A stretch of 27,284 nt of DNA from an uncultured Lachnospiraceae bacterium (GTDB taxonomy: Bacteria > Bacillota > Clostridia > Lachnospirales > Lachnospiraceae): assembly GCA_958426095.1 (NCBI GenBank), contig CATZYB010000008.1:1-27284 (forward strand), written 5' to 3'. The notes beneath the pieces were generated by a model. That model was not told the origin of the DNA and ran no database searches. It worked only from the letters and a program-made list of their open reading frames with translations. Positions 1-8,536 of the stretch are shown one piece after another. The position numbers were made by a program, and so were the translations under genes. Position 1 is the stretch's first letter; each line of letters begins with the position of its first letter.

Positions 1-2968
1 CCTTTGGTCTTGCCACTTTGTGTTTGCAGATATAAATATCCTTTGTTTCATATAAACCGGTATCAATGGTCTTTTCTTCCACGCCGGATCTGGTAGGGAA
101 TACGGATTCCAGAGGTTTTGTCCAGGCCGCAATGGCCTCATCCATCGTTACCTTCATATCTTTATAAACAAATTCCGGCGCTTCGGTCACTGTACCGCAT
201 ACCACATAGTCCCCAGTCAGCTTATCCATATCTTCCGGCGCTACTTCTGCAACAATTTCACCATAATATGGTTTGAACAATTCTACCGCTTCTAAACCGC
301 CTTCAAGCGTCACACCCAGTTTATTGCCGAAGGCCATCTTGCTGACAGCTTCGGCCAGACCGCCGAATCCAATCGTGTAAGTAGCTTTCAAAATACCATC
401 ATTAACCAGTTTGGTAATCTTGCCGTAGGCATCCATAACCTTTTCATAAACTGGAAGATCATATTCATCTTTTTCAATCTTAAATACAACCAGCTTATCA
501 CCAGGTTTTTTCAACTCAGAAGTGACAATATCCTGCTGTTTCGCCACATCTACCGCAAAGGAAACCAATGTTGGCGGAACATGCATTTCATTAAAGGAAC
601 CGGACATGGAGTCCTTACCGCCGATCGCCGGAAGTCCGAAACCGATCTGGGCTTCATAGGCGCCAAGAAGTGCGGACAGCGGTTCGCCCCAGCATTTCGG
701 GTCTTCCGTCATTCTCCGGAAATATTCCTGGAAAGTCAGACGAATCTTTGTCATATCGCCGCCGGCTGCAACAATTTTTGCAACAGACTGAACAACAGCA
801 TAAACAGCGCCGTGATATGGGCTCCATGCGGACAAATATGGGTCAAAACCGTAGCTCATCATAGTTACTGTATCTGTCTTTCCTTTCAGAACAGGCAGTT
901 TCGCGATCATAGACTGAGCCGGTGTCAACTGATATTTTCCACCATAAGGCATATATACGGAAGATGCACCGATGGAACTGTCGAACATTTCCACCAGACC
1001 TTTCTGAGAGCATACATTCAGATCAGACAGATTTGAAAGCCACGCCTGTTTCATATCGGAAACATCTTTCTCTTTCTTAAAATAATTTTCTTCCGGATCC
1101 GGCACTGTAACAAAAGCATCATTTTCCTGATGAGCGCCGTTGGTATCCAGGAAAGCTCTGGAAATGTCAACAATTACCTTGTCTCTCCAGTACATGACAA
1201 GACGAGGTTCCTCGGTAACTTCAGCTACACAGGTAGCTTCCAGGTTCTCCTCTGCTGCACACTTCATGAATACATCCACATCTTTCGGATCGATAACAAC
1301 GGCCATACGCTCCTGGGATTCGGAAATAGCCAATTCGGTTCCGTCCAGACCCGCATATTTTTTAGGCACCTTATCCAACTGAATGTGAAGGCCCGTCGCC
1401 AATTCACCAATGGCTACGGAAACACCGCCGGCGCCAAAGTCATTACACTTTTTGATCAGACGGCTGACTTCCGGATTACGGAAAAGACGCTGTAATTTAC
1501 GTTCTGTCGGAGCATTACCCTTCTGCACCTCTGCACCGCAGGTATCAATAGATTCCACAGTATGGGCTTTTGAAGAACCGGTTGCGCCGCCGCAGCCGTC
1601 ACGTCCGGTGCGTCCGCCCAGAAGAATGATAATATCTCCCGGATCCGATGTGGCACGGGTCACATTACTTCTCGGAGCTGCTGCCATAACCGCGCCAATC
1701 TCCATACGTTTTGCCGCATAGTTCGGATGATAGATCTCATTGACAAGACCTGTAGCCAGACCGATCTGATTCCCATAGGAACTATAACCATGAGCGGCTT
1801 CCGTAACAAGCTTTCTCTGAGGCAGTTTGCCCTTCATCGTCTCTTTCACAGACACTCTCGGGTCACTGGCTCCGGTAACACGCATCGCCTGATATACATA
1901 AGTACGTCCGGACAACGGATCGCGGATAGCGCCGCCGAGACAAGTAGCCGCGCCGCCAAAAGGTTCAATTTCTGTCGGATGATTATGTGTCTCATTCTTA
2001 AAGTTGATCAGCCATTCCTCGGTTTCCCCGTCAATTTCCACCGGCACAATAATACTGCAGGCGTTAATCTCATCCGTTTCTTCCTGATCTGTAAGTTTTC
2101 CATCTTTTTTCAGCTTACGCATCGCCATCAGGGCCACATCCATCAGGCATACAAATTTATCCTTCCGTCCGGCAAATACCTCCGCTCGATGCTCCATATA
2201 CATATCATAAGTATCCTTCATCGGTTTCTGGTAATAGCCTTCCTCAAAATCAATATTTTTAAGTTCGGTCTGGAATGTTGTATGACGGCAGTGATCGGAC
2301 CAATATGTGTCAAGCACACGAATCTCTGTCACTGTTGGGTTCCGTTTTTCTTCACCCGCATAATATTCCTGAATAAATTTAAAATCATTAAATGTCATTG
2401 CAAGACCAAGGGAGTCATAAAGTTCCCGAAGCTCTGCTTCCGGCATGGTCATGAAATTATCAAACACAGCCACATCGGCCGGCTCTTCGAATTTTGTGAT
2501 CAAAGTCTCCGGCTTAGCTTCTCCTGTTTCCCTGGAATCCACCGGATTAATGCAGAAAGCTTTAATACGTTCGATTTCATCTTCTGTCACAGAACCTTTC
2601 AACAAATAGGTTGTCGCAGAACGGATAACCGGTTCCTCTGTTTCATTTAAAAGCTTCACACACTGTTCGGCCGAATCTGCTCTCTGGTCAAACTGGCCCG
2701 GAAGATATTCCACAGAAAAAACGCTTTCATCTTCTGCTTTCGGAAACTCTTCCTCATATAAAACATCTACAGGCGGCTCAGAAAATACAATCACCTTTGC
2801 GCTTTCGTAGGTTCTATCTGTAATATTTTCAATGTCATAACGAATCAGCACCCGGACGCCAGTAACAGACTGGATATTCAGGTAACTGTGGATATCATCC
2901 AGCAAATCTTTGGCAGCTACGGCATATTCCGGTTTCTTTTCAACATAAATACGTTTTACCTGGGTCAT
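1..2968 (-). CDS. purL: Phosphoribosylformylglycinamidine synthase, single-chain clostridial type (3' end outside window)
   Basis: Cytoplasmic purine biosynthesis enzyme that converts FGAR, glutamine and ATP to FGAM. 989 codons are visible. The frame stays open to base 1, so the C-terminal glutaminase domain of this roughly 1250-residue family lies outside; the last visible residues, KHKVARPK, sit just before that domain. Visible signatures are YWSDHCRHTTF near residue 216, HNHPTEIEPFGGAA near residue 327 (ATP/Mg region) and GGRTGRDGCGGATGSS near residue 450. Two ATGs lie back to back at 2971 and 2968. I chose 2968 because GGAGG (2979-2975) is then 6 nt away rather than 3. Transcription diverges from the ECF S component. 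No purine riboswitch is apparent in the 5' region. The family call is firm; regulation is unknown. Confidence 0.96.
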   Translation of the reverse strand, partial: MTQVKRIYVEKKPEYAVAAKDLLDDIHSYLNIQSVTGVRVLIRYDIENITDRTYESAKVIVFSEPPVDVLYEEEFPKAEDESVFSVEYLPGQFDQRADSAEQCVKLLNETEEPVIRSATTYLLKGSVTEDEIERIKAFCINPVDSRETGEAKPETLITKFEEPADVAVFDNFMTMPEAELRELYDSLGLAMTFNDFKFIQEYYAGEEKRNPTVTEIRVLDTYWSDHCRHTTFQTELKNIDFEEGYYQKPMKDTYDMYMEHRAEVFAGRKDKFVCLMDVALMAMRKLKKDGKLTDQEETDEINACSIIVPVEIDGETEEWLINFKNETHNHPTEIEPFGGAATCLGGAIRDPLSGRTYVYQAMRVTGASDPRVSVKETMKGKLPQRKLVTEAAHGYSSYGNQIGLATGLVNEIYHPNYAAKRMEIGAVMAAAPRSNVTRATSDPGDIIILLGGRTGRDGCGGATGSSKAHTVESIDTCGAEVQKGNAPTERKLQRLFRNPEVSRLIKKCNDFGAGGVSVAIGELATGLHIQLDKVPKKYAGLDGTELAISESQERMAVVIDPKDVDVFMKCAAEENLEATCVAEVTEEPRLVMYWRDKVIVDISRAFLDTNGAHQENDAFVTVPDPEENYFKKEKDVSDMKQAWLSNLSDLNVCSQKGLVEMFDSSIGASSVYMPYGGKYQLTPAQSMIAKLPVLKGKTDTVTMMSYGFDPYLSAWSPYHGAVYAVVQSVAKIVAAGGDMTKIRLTFQEYFRRMTEDPKCWGEPLSALLGAYEAQIGFGLPAIGGKDSMSGSFNEMHVPPTLVSFAVDVAKQQDIVTSELKKPGDKLVVFKIEKDEYDLPVYEKVMDAYGKITKLVNDGILKATYTIGFGGLAEAVSKMAFGNKLGVTLEGGLEAVELFKPYYGEIVAEVAPEDMDKLTGDYVVCGTVTEAPEFVYKDMKVTMDEAIAAWTKPLESVFPTRSGVEEKTIDTGLYETKDIYICKHKVARPK

Positions 2969-3021
2969 CATGTACCTCCATTTTTAATCACTTCGTTTTA
3001 CACAGTTTTCACACAGTTTAC

Positions 3022-3030
3022 AGTATACCA
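3022..3030 (-). promoter_or_regulatory. Extended -10 promoter element for purL
   Basis: Read on the minus strand this is TGGTATACT, an extended -10 (TGn plus TATACT), with no good -35 at 17 bp. It lies about 54 bp before the purL start. Between it and the gene, 3000-3009 and 3011-3020 form an 11-bp-spaced tandem pair (ACACAGTTTT / ACACAGTTTA on the plus strand). That pair would be in the 5' untranslated region or at the operator position. Confidence 0.4.
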
Positions 3031-3137
3031 TGTCATTCCCCATAATTAAAGTTAATATATTTAATTAGATTTATTAGATTCTCTAATCAGGTGTTTTATA
3101 CTCCATCTGGCATTATTATTTTTTTTCAAACTGGCTG

Positions 3138-3166
3138 TTTTCACAAGGTCACTCATCCTGTATAAT
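3138..3166 (+). promoter_or_regulatory. Promoter for the ECF S-component gene
   Basis: A perfect -10 TATAAT at 3161-3166 lies 17 bp after a weak -35 TTTTCA (3138-3143). The predicted start of transcription is near 3173, giving a short leader of about 35 nt before the ATG at 3208. That is too short for a riboswitch. Confidence 0.55.
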
Positions 3167-3207
3167 ACGGTGAAAACTAAAATTCCAAAGACATAGGAGT
3201 GAACATT

Positions 3208-3729
3208 ATGGAAAAATCAATGACAAAAACAAAATCCATGGTCTTTGCCGCATTATTTGCCGCACTGGCCTGCGTTGCTACAATGAGCCTTCATATTCCT
3301 ACACCGGGAACCGGCGGCTATATCCACCCGGGTGACGCTATCGTCGTTCTGTCCGGTATTCTTCTCGGTCCGATCTACGGCGGTCTGGCTGCCGGCCTTG
3401 GCTCCGCACTGGCTGACCTTCTGGCCGGATATATGGTTTATGTACCAATTACATTCATTGTAAAAGCAGTCATTGCGATCGTCTGCTATTTTGTTTATCA
3501 TAAATTACTCGGCAAACTGAACCAGGTTATTGTCAAAGGTATCATTACCGGCTGCTTCTCCACAGTTATTGTGGCCGCAGGATATTGCTTCTTTGAATAC
3601 TTTATGTATGGCAGCGGCGCTTTTGCCAGCGTTCCGGCCAACCTTATTCAGGGGCTTTCCGGTCTGATCATTTCGACCATCCTGCTTCCGTTACTGAAAC
3701 AGGTTCCAGATTTTCGTTCTGTAATTTAA
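3208..3729 (+). CDS. ECF transporter S component (riboflavin/vitamin-type family)
   Basis: A 173-residue integral membrane protein with about five to six hydrophobic segments. It starts with MEKSMTKTKSMVFAALFAAL, the short basic N-terminus followed by an Ala-rich helix typical of S components. The signature GGYIHPGDAIVVLSGILLGP, followed by GSALADLLAGY, resembles the PF07155/PF12822 group, members of which bind small vitamins. The GTG at 3199 is rejected as start because it overlaps the AGGAG (3195-3199); the ATG at 3208 has 8-nt spacing. The gene stands alone, with no EcfA/EcfT beside it, so it probably shares a common energising module (known of group II ECF systems; inference here). The substrate cannot be assigned. 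A bidirectional terminator follows. Confidence 0.85.
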   Translation: MEKSMTKTKSMVFAALFAALACVATMSLHIPTPGTGGYIHPGDAIVVLSGILLGPIYGGLAAGLGSALADLLAGYMVYVPITFIVKAVIAIVCYFVYHKLLGKLNQVIVKGIITGCFSTVIVAAGYCFFEYFMYGSGAFASVPANLIQGLSGLIISTILLPLLKQVPDFRSVI

Positions 3730-3742
3730 AATGAAAAATAAA

Positions 3743-3797
3743 AATCCCCCAATCCTTTGACAAAGCGTTTCAAGCTTTTGATAAGGATTGGGGGATT
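3743..3797. terminator. Bidirectional rho-independent terminator
   Basis: A perfect 15-bp inverted repeat, AATCCCCCAATCCTT (3743-3757) and its complement (3783-3797), with a 25-nt loop, lies between two convergent genes. A/T-rich tracts flank both sides. It serves the ECF S gene (+) and the last hydrolase gene of the ATP-grasp operon (-). Confidence 0.9.
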
Positions 3798-3802
3798 AAA
3801 TT

Positions 3803-4738
3803 TTAGTTGTACATTTTCTTTATGATCTTAAATACGACGGTATTTTCCATAACCAGAGGTTCATTATGGGCAAAGAATATGACGCCATCGGTGGGCGATA
3901 TGATCTGCATTTTGACATAGCCTTCATAAGGATCGATGATTTCAGCCACAACCTCGCCGAACCGAACATCATTACCTTCATGCTTTAATCTTCGGAATAT
4001 ACCGGCTTCTTTTGTCTTAACCGGCATTAAATCCTTTTCATAAATAACGCTGGCAATATAACCGCTGTGTCCATGATATTTAATGATTCCCATACGGCTT
4101 AAAAACCGCATCACTGAAGCCACGGCCTGTTTGGCGGACGCCTCGTCAATCCGGTCAGTTGCAGAGGTATAAACAGAAAAAGCGCTGGTCTCCCAAATCT
4201 GCCAGTTATAGTTTAAGGTCGTCGTGTCATAAGGCTTCGGAGAGCGAATGACCACATACGGCAGGCCAAAAAGATTGGCCAGACTCGGATTTTGATATCC
4301 GGTATCCATCATTCGGACATGGGGGATGAAATCCCCCTGCATATAAAAGCTCGCAAACTGGATACCATAGCTATAACCTTTGATATTTTCAAAAAGTCCG
4401 GCTGCGATCCGCTGCGTTGTCTCACCAAGATTATATCCCGGAAACATCCGGTTAATATCTGTTTTATCCAGCGCCCAAAAACGGCTGCTGATATTTAAAG
4501 ACGCACTGTTGACCGACGGGATGACCAGAATCTCTTTATCCCGGACAATATGCCCCCGCCGTTCAAGCTCCGTTAAAGTTTTTATGATCTGAGAACATAC
4601 ATAAAGCTGCTGTACCTCATTTCCCCGAAGAGCGCCGACGATACAGGCTGCTTTTTCTCCCTTGCCGAAACGATATCCCTGGATACGCAGATCATCTCTG
4701 TAAGGGGATTTTAAATGAAATAATGTTTCTTTCTGCAT
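3803..4738 (-). CDS. AstE/AspA-type hydrolase paralog without zinc histidines (probable pseudoenzyme)
   Basis: 311 residues, same length as the upstream paralog and collinear with it: both have [DM]xNRxFPG ending at residue 101 and K-G at 120-121. In this family (succinylglutamate desuccinylase/aspartoacylase, PF04952) zinc is held by the HG(N/D)E His and Glu and by a second His. Here the first motif reads GALRGNE, with Arg38 for His and Glu41 kept. The second region reads GIQFASF at 125-131, with Ala129 where the paralog has His129. INRMFPG (95-101) and WETSAF remain. The C-terminal 80 residues form the same beta-barrel/lipoyl-like tail, ending near SPTDGVIFFAHNEP. It is the last gene of the operon and its ATG overlaps the previous TGA by one base. 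It is probably a catalytically dead or retuned partner of the upstream protein. Confidence 0.85.
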   Translation of the reverse strand: MQKETLFHLKSPYRDDLRIQGYRFGKGEKAACIVGALRGNEVQQLYVCSQIIKTLTELERRGHIVRDKEILVIPSVNSASLNISSRFWALDKTDINRMFPGYNLGETTQRIAAGLFENIKGYSYGIQFASFYMQGDFIPHVRMMDTGYQNPSLANLFGLPYVVIRSPKPYDTTTLNYNWQIWETSAFSVYTSATDRIDEASAKQAVASVMRFLSRMGIIKYHGHSGYIASVIYEKDLMPVKTKEAGIFRRLKHEGNDVRFGEVVAEIIDPYEGYVKMQIISPTDGVIFFAHNEPLVMENTVVFKIIKKMYN

Positions 4739-5673
4739 CAGTCCACACCTCCAAGAATTCGTGCCAGCAATGAACCCTCATAGACGATCGGGTACTCACG
4801 AAGAGTAAATACAAGTCCGTCCACCGGAGAATCCACACTGTGAATCACCTCTCCGGTCACCGGGCTGATAATATCCCCGATATGTTCTCCGGCTTTGACT
4901 TTATTCGAATGATTGACACATGGAACAAAAACACCGGAAGCTTCCGCATTGAGAAAAGAAACTTTTCCATCCGTCGAAATCATCGGATGCCGTACTTCCT
5001 CCACCGGCCCGGTCCAGATTCCAAGATGCTTCATCACACTGAAAATACCATTGGTCAACTGATATCCATAATCTTTTGTGATACGCATGCCCACGCCCAT
5101 TTCTGCCACCAATGTAGGTACTCCGGCCTTATTCAGACTGTAGGCCAGAGTGGATTCCAGAACTGTTGCCGCCGCATGGATCCAAATATAATCCACGTTC
5201 ATTTTCAGCGCTAAAGGTACAAGCCGTTCAGCAGTTTCTTCATTAATACGGATCTGAGGAATTTCCCTTAAAAATATATTGCTGGAATGGATATCCACAC
5301 ACAGATCCGCGCCCTTAATATCTTCAATGACCTGGTACGCCGTATACTCGGCCAGACTACCGTCCAGATTTCCCGGAAATATCCGGTTCATATCCAGATC
5401 AAACTTCGGTATCCCCCGGGTAATCGTGTCAATTCCCAATGGATTTAAGGCCGGAAATACATCCACGATCCCATTTAAATATTCTTTATGTTCTTTAATC
5501 CGCCGGATGACCTCATAACAGCAAAACTGTCCTTCCAGCTCATCACCATGGGTGCCCGTCACAATAACGATCCGTTTCGGACGCTCCACCGGATGATCCG
5601 GCTCCAGGCGATTTTTTTCAATCCGCATCATTTCATCTACCGGCAATGCGGATGCAACCACTGTTTCTATCAT
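4738..5673 (-). CDS. Succinylglutamate desuccinylase/aspartoacylase family zinc hydrolase
   Basis: A 311-residue M14-like carboxypeptidase-fold enzyme expected to cleave an N-acyl or isopeptide amide next to a carboxylate. Zinc ligands are intact: GTHGDE places His42 and Glu45, and VDIHSS places His129. DMNRIFPG (94-101) and LVAEMGVG, which holds the likely catalytic Glu, follow. The C-terminal domain (from about residue 225) is beta-rich and ends with SPVDGLVFTLREYP. The start ATG overlaps the stop of the transglutaminase gene (ATGA type, 4 nt), so translation is coupled. Its place after ATP-grasp, alpha-E and transglutaminase genes suggests it acts on the product of that system rather than on succinylglutamate or N-acetylaspartate. 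No arginine-degradation genes are nearby. The substrate is unknown. Confidence 0.9.
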   Translation of the reverse strand: MIETVVASALPVDEMMRIEKNRLEPDHPVERPKRIVIVTGTHGDELEGQFCCYEVIRRIKEHKEYLNGIVDVFPALNPLGIDTITRGIPKFDLDMNRIFPGNLDGSLAEYTAYQVIEDIKGADLCVDIHSSNIFLREIPQIRINEETAERLVPLALKMNVDYIWIHAAATVLESTLAYSLNKAGVPTLVAEMGVGMRITKDYGYQLTNGIFSVMKHLGIWTGPVEEVRHPMISTDGKVSFLNAEASGVFVPCVNHSNKVKAGEHIGDIISPVTGEVIHSVDSPVDGLVFTLREYPIVYEGSLLARILGGVD

Positions 5674-6446
5674 TCTAATTCCTCCACATGTACAAATATT
5701 TCCTGATTCTGGGAGACCTGTCCTTTAAATCCGCCCCGGAGTACGCTGCAGTCCAGTGCATTTCTTCCATGAGCTAACTTGATATACGTCTCATCCGCCA
5801 TCAGGTTATTGGTCGGGTCCAATCCGTACCAGCTTCCTTCAGAAAACACTTCCACCCAGGCGTGGGTGTGTCCCTCACCCAGCATAAAACCGGCGACATA
5901 ACGCGCCGGTATTTTCGCATAAATGCACATCGCCGCCAGAATTTGGGCATAGTCCTGACAAACACCCTGCCCAAATCCAAAGGCCTCGGCCGCTGTGGTT
6001 GTTATCCGGGTCACATTTTGCCGATACTCAAAAATATCATAAAGACCATTCATCAGGCAAAGCGCCTTGGAAAGTGCATTCCCGCCGACTTCTCCAAGCA
6101 GATGCTTTGTCAAAGCTTCCATGGCCGGACTGGTCTTTGTCAATTCCGTCGGATAAGCAAATATCGGATGCCATATTTTCCTCGGTCTGCTCAGATCAAC
6201 CGTCACTTCGCCGCTGACATGAAACCCAAAGTTTGTATGCGGCCTGACAATAGCTCCCTGAACTGTTGTGTTTTTCCAGAAATCATTTTGAATTTTAACC
6301 TCGGTCTCCGGCCACACAGCCAGCCTGTAGAATTCGAGATGCTGACGCTCTTCTTCTCTCGGCAGGCACCGCAGCAGAAAACCATGATCAACTACTTCGC
6401 CGTCGAATGTCACTGACGTCCGGTATTCAAATTTCAATCGTTTCAT
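5670..6446 (-). CDS. Transglutaminase-like cysteine protease (COG1305)
   Basis: 258 residues from the ATG at 6446. The open frame extends upstream to 6566, but that part lies inside the alpha-E gene. The protein begins MKRLKFEYRTSVTFDGEVVD, the N-terminal beta domain that COG1305 proteins carry before the protease fold. The catalytic triad is complete: Cys in GFGQGVCQDYAQ, His in GHTHAWVEVF and Asp in LDPTNN. The start lies 7 nt after the alpha-E stop, and the nearest SD (GAAGGA) is about 13 nt away, so coupling is likely. Family knowledge: this protease type recurs beside circularly permuted ATP-grasp and alpha-E genes and is thought to process the peptide or amide product. The frame and residues are certain; the substrate is not known. 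Confidence 0.92.
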   Translation of the reverse strand: MKRLKFEYRTSVTFDGEVVDHGFLLRCLPREEERQHLEFYRLAVWPETEVKIQNDFWKNTTVQGAIVRPHTNFGFHVSGEVTVDLSRPRKIWHPIFAYPTELTKTSPAMEALTKHLLGEVGGNALSKALCLMNGLYDIFEYRQNVTRITTTAAEAFGFGQGVCQDYAQILAAMCIYAKIPARYVAGFMLGEGHTHAWVEVFSEGSWYGLDPTNNLMADETYIKLAHGRNALDCSVLRGGFKGQVSQNQEIFVHVEELE

Positions 6447-6453
6447 ATCTGAA

Positions 6454-7134
6454 TCAATATCCTTCAAAGAATTTATTGACACATTCCAGAGCCCGGCCCC
6501 GACTCGCCCGCTCCGGGTCTCCGGCCATAATGATCGAATGAAGGCGGCTGGAACTCCGATGATCATAACTGATATGTACCCGTCCGAGACGGCCCATCAG
6601 TTTATCAAATTCCCGTTCGATCGTATCATAAGGAAAATCCAAACGCAGATATAAATCCAGACGTTCAATATATCGTCCCGCTTTAATCAGATTCCGGCAT
6701 TCGTCGTCCAATACATAGTCATCCAGACAGCCCCAATAGGCCAGCATATAATCGGACACTTTCTGGATCTCAAAGAGAGCCGTTTTACTGTTCCGGATCC
6801 GTTTCAGCTTATTCAGAGCCAGTTCCAGATAGGATAATGTTGTGGAACTGATTTCATTTCGAAGCATGATGGCATTATCCACCGCCCGGGTCAAATTAGA
6901 TACGATGGAATTCGGATCTGATTCATCAAAAAGATATCTGTCAAAAAAATCTTCCACCCCCGTATAAATTGACGGAATAGATAATTTCTCACAGTATTCC
7001 TCATATCCGGTCATATTGTGGTCGATCATATCATCATAATACTGGCCGAAAACCTGCAGGGTCGTATACACCCGTTCACTGTAACGGCCAAGCCATAAAA
7101 GATTACTTGCTTTAACTACCGAGATAATACCCAT
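6454..7134 (-). CDS. Alpha-E domain protein (PF04168/COG2307), short form
   Basis: 226 residues, all-helical, beginning MGIISVVKASNLLWLGRYSE. The hallmarks are LWLGRYSERV near the N-terminus (family R-x-x-E-R) and NAIMLRNEISSTTLSYLE in the middle (family N-x-R-x-x-R-E/N-x-[IL]-S). Many alpha-E proteins are about 300 residues or longer, so this is a compact version. No biochemical activity is established for the domain; its near-constant partnership with COG2308 ATP-grasp proteins suggests a scaffold or accessory role. The ATG at 7134 lies inside the end of the ATP-grasp gene (19-nt overlap), with GGAGG at 7151-7147, 12 nt upstream. Confidence 0.9.
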   Translation of the reverse strand: MGIISVVKASNLLWLGRYSERVYTTLQVFGQYYDDMIDHNMTGYEEYCEKLSIPSIYTGVEDFFDRYLFDESDPNSIVSNLTRAVDNAIMLRNEISSTTLSYLELALNKLKRIRNSKTALFEIQKVSDYMLAYWGCLDDYVLDDECRNLIKAGRYIERLDLYLRLDFPYDTIEREFDKLMGRLGRVHISYDHRSSSRLHSIIMAGDPERASRGRALECVNKFFEGY

Positions 7135-8429
7135 GTGTCTTTAAATCCTCCTCCCTGAGACGAATTCACAACAAAGGAATCCGGGTTTCTTGAAAAACGG
7201 GTCAGACCGCTCTTCCAAACCTTCACTTCTTTACCATAGAGAACAAACGCTCTCAGATCTGCCTTCCGTTCCACTGTTCCACCGCCCCCGACAATGTCCA
7301 GATCTTTAAAGTCAATCACTTCCTGAGCGATAAAACGGCGGGACTCCCGCTGGATCAACCGACGCATTTCTTCCAGTTTTTCACCATCTAAATCTTTACC
7401 AAAAATAACACCGTAACCTCCGGCCTCGGCCACATCTTTTATGACAAGCTTCTCCAGATTTTCTAAAACGTATTTTCGGTCTTCCTCAAAATACGGCAGA
7501 TAAGTCGGTGCATTTTTAAGCAGCGGCTTTTCATTCAGATAGTATTCGATCATTCTGGGAACAAAATAATAAATACCCTTATCATCGCCGATGCCGTTTC
7601 CCGGTGCATTGACCAGGGCCACATTGCCGGCCTTATACACCGACATGATCCCCGGCACGCCAATGACCGATTCCGGGTTAAAGGTGAGCGGATCCATATA
7701 TTCGTCGGAAATCCGGTGATATACCGCTCCGACTCGCTTCGGCCGTTCCGAATAGTCTTTATAATACAAAACATCATTTTCCACATAGAGGTCACTTGGC
7801 ATCGCCAATATTGAATAGGTCTTCTCAGCAAGATAGGAATGTTCAAAAAATGCCGCATTATAACGTCCCGGTGTTAAAATAACATTAATGCCTCCCGTAT
7901 TGACATAATCCATCATCTCTTTCAGCATTTTGGCATAATCCCGGTTGTCTGCAATAGCATTATTCGAAAATGTACCCGGACTGACTCTCCGGCATATATT
8001 CCGTGCGATCAGGGGATAGGAAGCGCCGGAAGGGATTCGGAGATTATCCTCCAGAATATACCATTCACCGTCTTTGCCTTCCACCAGATCGATGCCGGAA
8101 ATATGGCTGTGTATGCCATGAACCGGATGAATCCCTTCACATTCCGGTAAATAACCGCTGGAAGAAAATACGAAGGATTCCGGTATGACACCATCCGCTA
8201 TAATTTTTTTCTCCGAATAAATATCTTCCAGGAAACAATTCAGCGCTCTCACTCTCTGAACCAATCCCCGTTCCAAATGATCGAACTCCGCCTTTGGAAT
8301 GATCCTTGGAATCGGATCAAAAGGAAACAACTGCTCTTTAAATTCGCCATTTTTATACAAGCCAAACCGTACACCATATCTGGCCAGCAGATCATTGATA
8401 CATTCAGTGTGTTCTATTAATTCTTTCAT
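7116..8429 (-). CDS. Circularly permuted ATP-grasp type 2 protein (COG2308)
   Basis: 437 residues from the ATG at 8429, first gene of the operon. The family is expected to ligate a carboxylate to an amine using ATP, forming an amide or peptide bond. Visible signatures are FPFDPIPRII, LVQRVRALNCFLEDIYS, ILEDNLRIPSGASYPL, a Gly-rich AEAGGYGVIFG, the basic EVIDFKDLDIVGGG stretch, and DLRAFVLYGKEV near the C-terminus. The frame stays open to a GTG at 8552, but a terminator hairpin lies between that GTG and the body. ATG 8429 has AGGAG (8443-8439) at 9 nt; ATG 8438 with AGAGG upstream is nearly as good. Partners downstream match the alpha-E/transglutaminase module described for this family by Iyer and colleagues (amidoligase survey, 2009). 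The product is unknown. Confidence 0.9.
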   Translation of the reverse strand: MKELIEHTECINDLLARYGVRFGLYKNGEFKEQLFPFDPIPRIIPKAEFDHLERGLVQRVRALNCFLEDIYSEKKIIADGVIPESFVFSSSGYLPECEGIHPVHGIHSHISGIDLVEGKDGEWYILEDNLRIPSGASYPLIARNICRRVSPGTFSNNAIADNRDYAKMLKEMMDYVNTGGINVILTPGRYNAAFFEHSYLAEKTYSILAMPSDLYVENDVLYYKDYSERPKRVGAVYHRISDEYMDPLTFNPESVIGVPGIMSVYKAGNVALVNAPGNGIGDDKGIYYFVPRMIEYYLNEKPLLKNAPTYLPYFEEDRKYVLENLEKLVIKDVAEAGGYGVIFGKDLDGEKLEEMRRLIQRESRRFIAQEVIDFKDLDIVGGGGTVERKADLRAFVLYGKEVKVWKSGLTRFSRNPDSFVVNSSQGGGFKDTWVLSR

Positions 8430-8492
8430 AACTCCCATCTCCTGTCCTCTACTAGGAACCATTTTTATACATCCGCCGGGTTCCAAATATGT

Positions 8493-8526
8493 AAAAAAAG
8501 GCGCCCTTATTTCTAAGAGCGCCTTT
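8493..8526 (-). terminator. Terminator hairpin in the operon leader (possible attenuator)
   Basis: On the minus strand, arms AAAGGCGCTCTT (8526-8515) and AAGGGCGCCTTT (8508-8497) pair over 12 positions with one wobble, with a 6-nt loop and seven T (8499-8493). It lies between the predicted promoter (8537-8565) and the first gene (8429), so it would stop transcripts before the ATP-grasp gene. On the plus strand there is no T tract, so it does not serve the LysR gene. Confidence 0.8.
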
Positions 8527-8536
8527 GCTTGATTAA

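Noticed and set aside
1727..2650. 307-codon open frame on the plus strand
   Set aside because: It lies wholly antisense to purL, has no family features and no ribosome binding site; it is a shadow of the real gene.
2969..3207. Possible purine or vitamin riboswitch in the purL/ECF intergenic region
   Set aside because: The predicted leaders are about 35-50 nt and no conserved three-way junction or long pairing could be traced on either strand.
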